Part shown: positions 21,005-25,282 of the stretch, piece by piece | Layout of the letters: each line of letters starts with the position of its first letter | How positions within the stretch are numbered: position 1 is the first letter of the stretch | Source: Haplomitrium mnioides | Taxonomy: Eukaryota; Marchantiophyta; Haplomitriopsida; Calobryales | Length of the DNA stretch: 25,282 nucleotides | Assembly (NCBI GenBank): GCA_049999725.1 | Contig: JBNGIS010012112.1 | Location: forward strand, 1-25,282 | Direction of reading: 5' to 3' | The notes under the pieces: generated by a model | Told to the model about the DNA's origin: nothing | The model's input: the letters and a program-made list of their open reading frames with translations, nothing else | Databases searched by the model: none | Position numbers and translations under genes: made by a program

Positions 21005-22450
21005 TTATGGAACATATATTTGATGGTCTTGATAGATAATACCTTCTTGAATGGAAAATGCATGATACTCATTATCTTTAATCGCTAAACGTGCCTTAAT
21101 AAGATTAAAGAAGGCATCTCCATGTAGCTTTTGTCGAAAGTCATCACTGGTTGCTTCATCAAGATGCAATATACTAACATTTACAACCTCCAATGTGTTT
21201 AGATGATGATCCGGTCTTTGTGACAATGCATCAAAAATAGCACCAAACCTTCCGGATTGTACTCCAACTTGATATCAAAGAGCTATAGTTGATCTTCCCA
21301 TCGATGATGACGATTTGTCATATTTTCCAAGTGAATTGATTGCAACAAGGAATTCTGATTGGTGCACATAAGTACATGCTTTCCTAAAAGACAATGTCTC
21401 CAAACTTTGGTAGCATAAACCATTGCCAATTGCTCTCTATCTCTTGCAGAATAATTTTTCTTTGCTACATTTAGCCGACATGACACGAAGGCAATCGGAT
21501 GAAGTCCATTTTCAAACTCTTGTTGTAACTTTGCTCCAATAGCAAAATAGAAGCATCAAAATCAGCTATACAACATGTCTTTGGATCATACGGTTGTAGA
21601 ATTCGACGAGAAGACACCGCATCTTGAGTCGTTGAAATGTCTCATGCTCTTTGGTTGTCCATTGAAACTTCGCCTTCTTGCCTAACAAATCCGTAAGCCG
21701 TACAACAATGTGAGCATAGTAATTGATGAATCTTCAATAAAAACTTGCCAATCCGTTGAAAGCTCAAACATCCTTTGCATTATTTGGCGTTGGCTACTCT
21801 TTAACATCCTTAATCTTCTCTTCCTCCATCTTGATGCCATCTGCAGACACTTTATGTCCTAGATAAGTCACCTCTTGCTTCAGAAACTCACACTTGGACT
21901 TCTTGTAATAAAACTTTCAATTGCATAGTTTTTGTAGTACTTGTTTAAGATGATCATGATGCTCAACTTCACTTTTACTAAAGATAAGTATATTGTCTAA
22001 AAACACTAACATTGACTTATGCAATAAACCATCAAAAACTTGATGCATTTGATCCATGAATATTGGCGGAGCATTAGTAAGGCCAAATGTAAGAACCTTC
22101 TACTGAAAATGCCTATACCTTGTACGACAAGCTGTCTTTGACACATCACTTGGCTTGATTGGAATTTGCTAATAATCACTTCGAAGATCCAACTTAGAAA
22201 AGAATTGCTCACCACTCAATTGATCCAACAAATCATCAATCCGAGGTAGAAGATAGGCATTCTTCATTGTTTGATTGTTCAAGCTTCGATAATTTGTACA
22301 AAGATGAAATCCACCATCTTTTTTGGGCACAAAGAATATTGAAGCTTCCTAAGTTGAAGTATTATGTTGAATGAAATCCTTGTCAAGAAGATTCGTCAAT
22401 GTCTTTCAAAGCTCCTCTAATTCTTGTGGTGATAGCTAATATATAGGTTG
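21005..22450 (-). pseudogene. Reverse transcriptase and RNase H, copy 2
   Basis: Landmarks match copy 1: 'SLTNAP'-type segment (here GLTNAPPIF), catalytic box, 'KVSADGIKMEEEKIK', 'AFNGLASFY', then RNase H 'NVAKKNYSARDREQLAMVYA' (about 21420-21470) and the tether 'FDALSQRPDHHLNTLEVVN' (about 21170-21235). The catalytic FLDD has become FLDN at 21992-22003 (GAT to AAT), which would abolish polymerase activity even in an open frame. Stops interrupt throughout. At about 21465 the site that is occupied by the 3,955-bp insertion in copy 1 is empty here. Confidence 0.9.
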
Positions 22451-22451
22451 A

Positions 22452-23110
22452 TTATGAGAAATACTTTCTGGTATCAATGCAATCGGAAAAAGAAATTCCT
22501 CGATCATGTGGGAACCATTTTGGCAAATCCTTTGGAAACACATATGCAAACTCCTTCAAAATATCATCTATCATTGAGGTAGATGTACATTTTCCTCCCT
22601 CCTTACTCAAGTTGATGATGGGTTTGATCCAAATAGCAAAGATAATGAACTCTTGCTCCACTAAATTAACATGTTGAATTGATTTAGGCTTCTTCACCAA
22701 CAATGTCGAACACCCCAAAAGAAATTTCTTTCTTTGTAAGGTAACTTGAATTTGTCACTTTGCCTAATCAAATTGATCGGATTGATCTTCAAACCAATGC
22801 AACCCTAAAATGATGTCATATTGTATAGGTGCAATAATAAATTGCATAGATTCTGCATACTCTTTTCCAATCCTAAGAAGGAATAGCTTTTAAGAGCAAA
22901 ACACATCATGCTTTTGGCCATCGACCATAGTCACAACACTCTCCTTGATAGGCCTAAATTTTGCATTGATTTTCTTAGCAAAACATAGTGACATAAAATT
23001 TTTAGAACTCCCATTATCCACCAACAATTCTACAAGATTGCTCCTCAATCACACCATCAAAATGAGACAAAGTACCTCAAATTCTTGTCAAATTTTTAAT
23101 TCCATTAGAG
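22452..23110 (-). pseudogene. Protease region, copy 2
   Basis: This corresponds to copy 1 at 7996-8640. The active-site box reads LVDNGSSKN (near 23007-23024): the glycine lost in copy 1 is kept here, but serine is changed to asparagine. A one-base insertion just upstream ('gaattgttgg' against 'gaatgttgg' in copy 1) shifts the frame. The 88-codon frame at 22452-22718 is its C-terminal part leading toward RT. Confidence 0.8.
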
Positions 23111-23129
23111 CTTGCAAAATTTTGAGTAC

Positions 23130-23775
23130 GTTGTTTGAATAGTTAAGAACAAGGCCTAGCTTTTATAGCATTAAGTAATGAGTCATGCCTCTCTGCCATA
23201 CGTATTGCTTCTTCTAATGAGTAGGTTCTCTCATAATAACTTCTATTCTCGTGCGAGCCTTCAATCTCCAAACAAAGCAGTCTAGTGCTTCTTCTTCTCT
23301 TATATCCAGAATTTGTATAATTGTATTATAAAAGCGTGTAACATAACTTCTCACTGTACCAAGTTGTTTTAATTCGGCCAATCAATCTCTTGCTACTTTT
23401 GAAGCATTTACAACTCTAATCTTGAAATCATTGCTTCTTTGAACTCACACCAGGAAAGAATAAGAGCAACACATCCATTTCTACTTGATATCTCCACAAA
23501 GTCTAAGCAACTTCTTCTAATAAACTTGCCGCAAATAGAATTCACCAACCATCTTCTCTAATATTTGTAGCTTCAAAATATTGCTCACAATCGAATATAA
23601 AGCTCTTAGATGCACCACAAACCATTCTCCCATCATATACTTTTGGCAATGAAAGTCGCCAATTACTCTCTTCTTCTCGAAAAGTTTCTCTTTCTTTCAT
23701 TCTTCCTTCTAAAGGACATGAAAGATGTTCAAGCCATTTTTCTATTGCTTAAACCACCGCCTCTTGATTCTCCAT
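23130..23775 (-). pseudogene. Gag, copy 2
   Basis: The start is the ATG at 23775, the same position relative to the LTR as in copy 1. Codon 9 is TAA (23749-23751), also as in copy 1. Downstream 'KVYDGRMVCGASKSFIFDCE', 'YFEATNIREDGW' and 'TLWRYQVEMD' mark the Retrotrans_gag domain. It ends 'YSLEEAIRMAERHDSLLNAI' and passes to the protease without a zinc knuckle. Confidence 0.8.
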
Positions 23776-23798
23776 GTAAGTCACCACCAAGAACAAAT

Positions 23799-23815
23799 TG
23801 TAGCTGTAATACCAA
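23799..23815 (-). other. Primer binding site, copy 2 (decayed)
   Basis: On the element strand the bases directly inside the LTR read TTGGTATTACAGCTACA, matching the initiator tRNA-Met primer site TGGTATCAGAGC at 10 of 12 positions. Its position agrees with copy 1. Confidence 0.8.
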
Positions 23816-24203
23816 TGTAAAAGAATTCAAGAACCAAATTCAAATGAGTAAGAACTCATAGTGAACTCTAATAGAGTTCTTCAACCAAAAGCAACTCAAA
23901 GCCCAAGCTAAGACCAAGAGTGCAAGCAAAAGCCAAGCAATCAAAGAACCCAAGTGATTCAAGAGGACTCTAAAATGACAAATAGGGCTAAGAAGCCCTT
24001 CTATTTATACAACCGAAGAGGGTGTCATCCCTCTTTCTTCACTTGCAAGTCACTTCTAATTTCAACCTTAAAAATGACTCTCTACTAAAATTGACTTCAA
24101 ACGTAAGTAATCTTATCTCAATCCTAAAAGTGACTCTCTGTCACTTTCTTTACTCCTCTCTATTTTCTTATGAATAGCACAACTCTATGTTTGTACTATT
24201 ATA
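23816..24203 (-). repeat. 5' LTR of chromovirus copy 2
   Basis: It has the same 388-bp length as the 3' LTR. On the plus strand it starts TGTAAAAGAATTC and ends ACTATTATA; the expected final CA has mutated to TA. It retains the best promoter of the three LTRs in the window. Confidence 0.93.
24002..24009 (-). promoter_or_regulatory. LTR TATA box
   Basis: The minus strand reads TATAAATA at this position, inside the 5' LTR and facing into the element. The equivalent sites are TATGAATA in the 3' LTR and TACAAATA in copy 1, which supports TATAAATA as the ancestral form. It would position element transcription roughly 30 bp further into the LTR. Confidence 0.6.
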
Positions 24204-24345
24204 AAAGTTCATGTGTGCATGAACAGCTAAAGCCCAGACATGTTTGGTTTGCTAAAGCCCATGAGCGCATGGACTGCTTAAGCCCAAGCGCATAGAGGCT
24301 GTTGAAGCCCTTGTGTGCATGGATTGCTAAAACTCACGATTGAAG
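24204..24345. repeat. ~25-bp minisatellite B, continuation
   Basis: Units such as 'gctaaagcccatgagcgcat' and 'gctgttgaagcccttgtgtg' continue the array that stops at 19278, so chromovirus copy 2 landed inside it. On the other strand the units match those at 12345-12620. Unit length varies around 24-27 bp, each centred on a CATG/GCGCAT-like core. Confidence 0.8.
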
Positions 24346-24554
24346 AAAAATTGTACAAAAATCCAAATCAATTGAAACGGAACTTCCAAGCTAGCATGGA
24401 CTTCGTTGCTAATTTTTACAAAATCCAACATGTTTTATTCAAAAATCATTTTGCACAAAAAAAAATACCTAATAACAATTTTTGGAATGCTATAAGAATA
24501 AAGATCAATCACAAAATATTTATATAAAATATTTTAATATTCTTGAAAAATACA
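24346..24554. other. AT-rich spacer without gene
   Basis: The left end marks where similarity to the left inverted arm fades. It holds runs such as 'aaaaaaaaatacct'. No protein or RNA feature is visible. Confidence 0.4.
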
Positions 24555-25282
24555 TCAATTTGTAGCTAGAGCTTCAATCTTATCTTCTTCAAGAGGAATG
24601 GTCTGAAGAGAATTATGTTGAGACTTTCCAATCCCTAAAACTGCAATAGATTCACCACATGCATTAGTAGTACTAGGTGGAACACGCTCCTTGTGGTACG
24701 CATATACAATTTTAGATTCTGTCACATCAGATGGCAAAGAAGCCATCTTCAAAACTCTATAGAGAATATAGATAGATCATATTCCATTGCAACACAGCTT
24801 TCCATCAACTTTAGAGCACAGACAAGGCCTATGTTGGATTTAGAGCAAAGATCTAAGATCCAATCTTGCTCTGTTGACAAATGGTCAATGAAAAAGTTGT
24901 ACAAACCTTGAGGCTTTTGGCACACATTCACATGAGCATCATGTCATGGATGTTTAAGTTTGGCCAAAATAGTTGGATAGGTGAAAACACTCTGCATAAT
25001 CTATCAATGAATGTTGCTTGCATCATTAGATTGCAACTTGAAGAGCTTCATGCTCAATTTTCCCTCCTTGGTCCAATAGCCCACAATCTAGTACTCATAG
25101 GCATGAGCAATTCTAGGACTCTCAGAATGATGAATGTTGTTCTTGTCCCTATAGTAATTAAAAAAATCAGAAAATGGAAAAAAATTAAAAGAAAAATAAA
25201 GAACATAAACTAAAATATGAAAAAATAAAAACAAAACTTACTATATGTCATGGTCGATGGCACAAAAAACCTCCAAAAGAGC
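24555..25282 (-). pseudogene. Methyltransferase-like gene, broken, incomplete at window edge
   Basis: Reading leftward: a first exon fragment (25242-25282), a 93-bp intron, then a frame with few stops giving 'IVGYWTKEGKLSMKLFKLQ', 'SVFTYPTILAKLKHP', 'HVNVCQKPQGLYNFFIDHLS', then 'DWILDLCSKSNIGLVCALKL' (about 24805-24865) and 'CVAMEYD'. A 'KPxxLxxxxI' segment followed by 'D-W-V-L-D-x-x-x-G-x-G-T' and a hydrophobic strand ending in an acidic residue is the layout of N4/N6-type DNA methyltransferases; the glycine-rich SAM loop is corrupted here (SKSNIG). After one frameshift a 65-codon tail continues to TAA near 24555. Stops at 'AYEY*', 'NIH**' and 'KHP*' are consistent with TGG or CGA changed by transitions. 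A 110-codon plus frame over the same DNA is an antisense shadow. Source (host or mobile element) is unclear. Confidence 0.5.
25149..25241 (-). other. Spliceosomal intron in the methyltransferase-like pseudogene
   Basis: On the minus strand it begins GTAAGTTTTG (consensus plant donor) and ends ATTACTATAG (acceptor) after a T-rich tract. The length of 93 bp and the high AT content are typical of short plant introns. Retention of the intron argues that this copy arose by DNA-level duplication rather than from an mRNA. Confidence 0.6.

Larger units (their letters stand above)
19279..24203 (-). mobile_element. Ty3/gypsy chromovirus, copy 2 (full length, 4,925 bp, dead)
   Basis: It has two 388-bp LTRs (19279-19666 and 23816-24203), an initiator-Met primer site, a polypurine tract, and remnants of every domain in Ty3/gypsy order: Gag, protease, RT, RNase H, integrase, chromodomain. 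Bases before the left LTR (GAAGC) and after the right LTR (AAAGT) differ by two transitions and may be an eroded 5-bp target duplication. The two LTRs differ at very roughly one position in nine by eye, so insertion is ancient. Small size, short LTRs, chromodomain and absence of a CCHC knuckle suggest a Reina-like chromovirus; I am not sure of the lineage. Confidence 0.92.

Noticed and set aside
24881-25213. 110-codon plus-strand frame ending in a lysine-rich tail
   Set aside because: It is antisense to the methyltransferase-like pseudogene, and its lysine-rich end is the reverse complement of the T-rich intron.

Overview
This window looks like nuclear DNA from a land plant with a large, repeat-choked genome. 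It is AT-rich overall, has almost no intact reading frame, and is built mainly from old, nested mobile elements and short-period repeat arrays. The plant assignment rests on Ty3/gypsy elements with a C-terminal chromodomain and an initiator-Met tRNA primer site, a degraded GRAS-like motif, and a short plant-style intron. A gymnosperm or fern-like genome fits the texture, but that is a guess. I see no convincing host gene that is still intact.

Layout. 1-971 is a diverged repeat with a 63-bp tandem array inside it. 972-1917 has no gene but holds a pair of quasi-palindromes. 1918-9692 is a minus-strand Ty3/gypsy chromovirus (copy 1): its right-hand 5' LTR is present and its left end is missing. 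Its RNase H region is split by a 3,955-bp foreign insertion (3007-6961) flanked by a perfect 5-bp target duplication. 9693-12344 is mostly featureless, with a GRAS-like fragment near 10.4-10.7 kb. 12345-19278 is a composite unit: long inverted arms (12345-12985 and 18668-19278) enclose a minus-strand, broken gene that I match to the DUF7869 family (13862-17826). It also contains a second copy of the first repeat, a ~92-bp array and a 100-N assembly gap whose two flanks are identical. 19279-24203 is a complete but dead minus-strand chromovirus (copy 2) with both LTRs, primer site, polypurine tract, Gag, protease, RT, RNase H, integrase and chromodomain; it sits inside a ~25-bp minisatellite that resumes at 24204-24345. 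The right edge (24555-25282) carries a decayed methyltransferase-like gene with a recognisable 93-bp intron.

How it fits together. The order of events can be partly read. The inverted arms and minisatellite came before chromovirus copy 2, which interrupts them. Copy 1 came before the 3,955-bp insertion, which still has an exact target duplication and is therefore younger. Several premature stops look like C-to-T or G-to-A transitions, as expected for methylated silenced repeats. The most unusual items are the DUF7869-type gene between long inverted repeats, the recurrence of one palindromic core (TATGCGCGCATA and variants) in otherwise unrelated repeat arrays, the unidentified 3,955-bp GC-rich insertion, and the methyltransferase-like pseudogene. 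All family names come from motif recognition by eye; no search was run.
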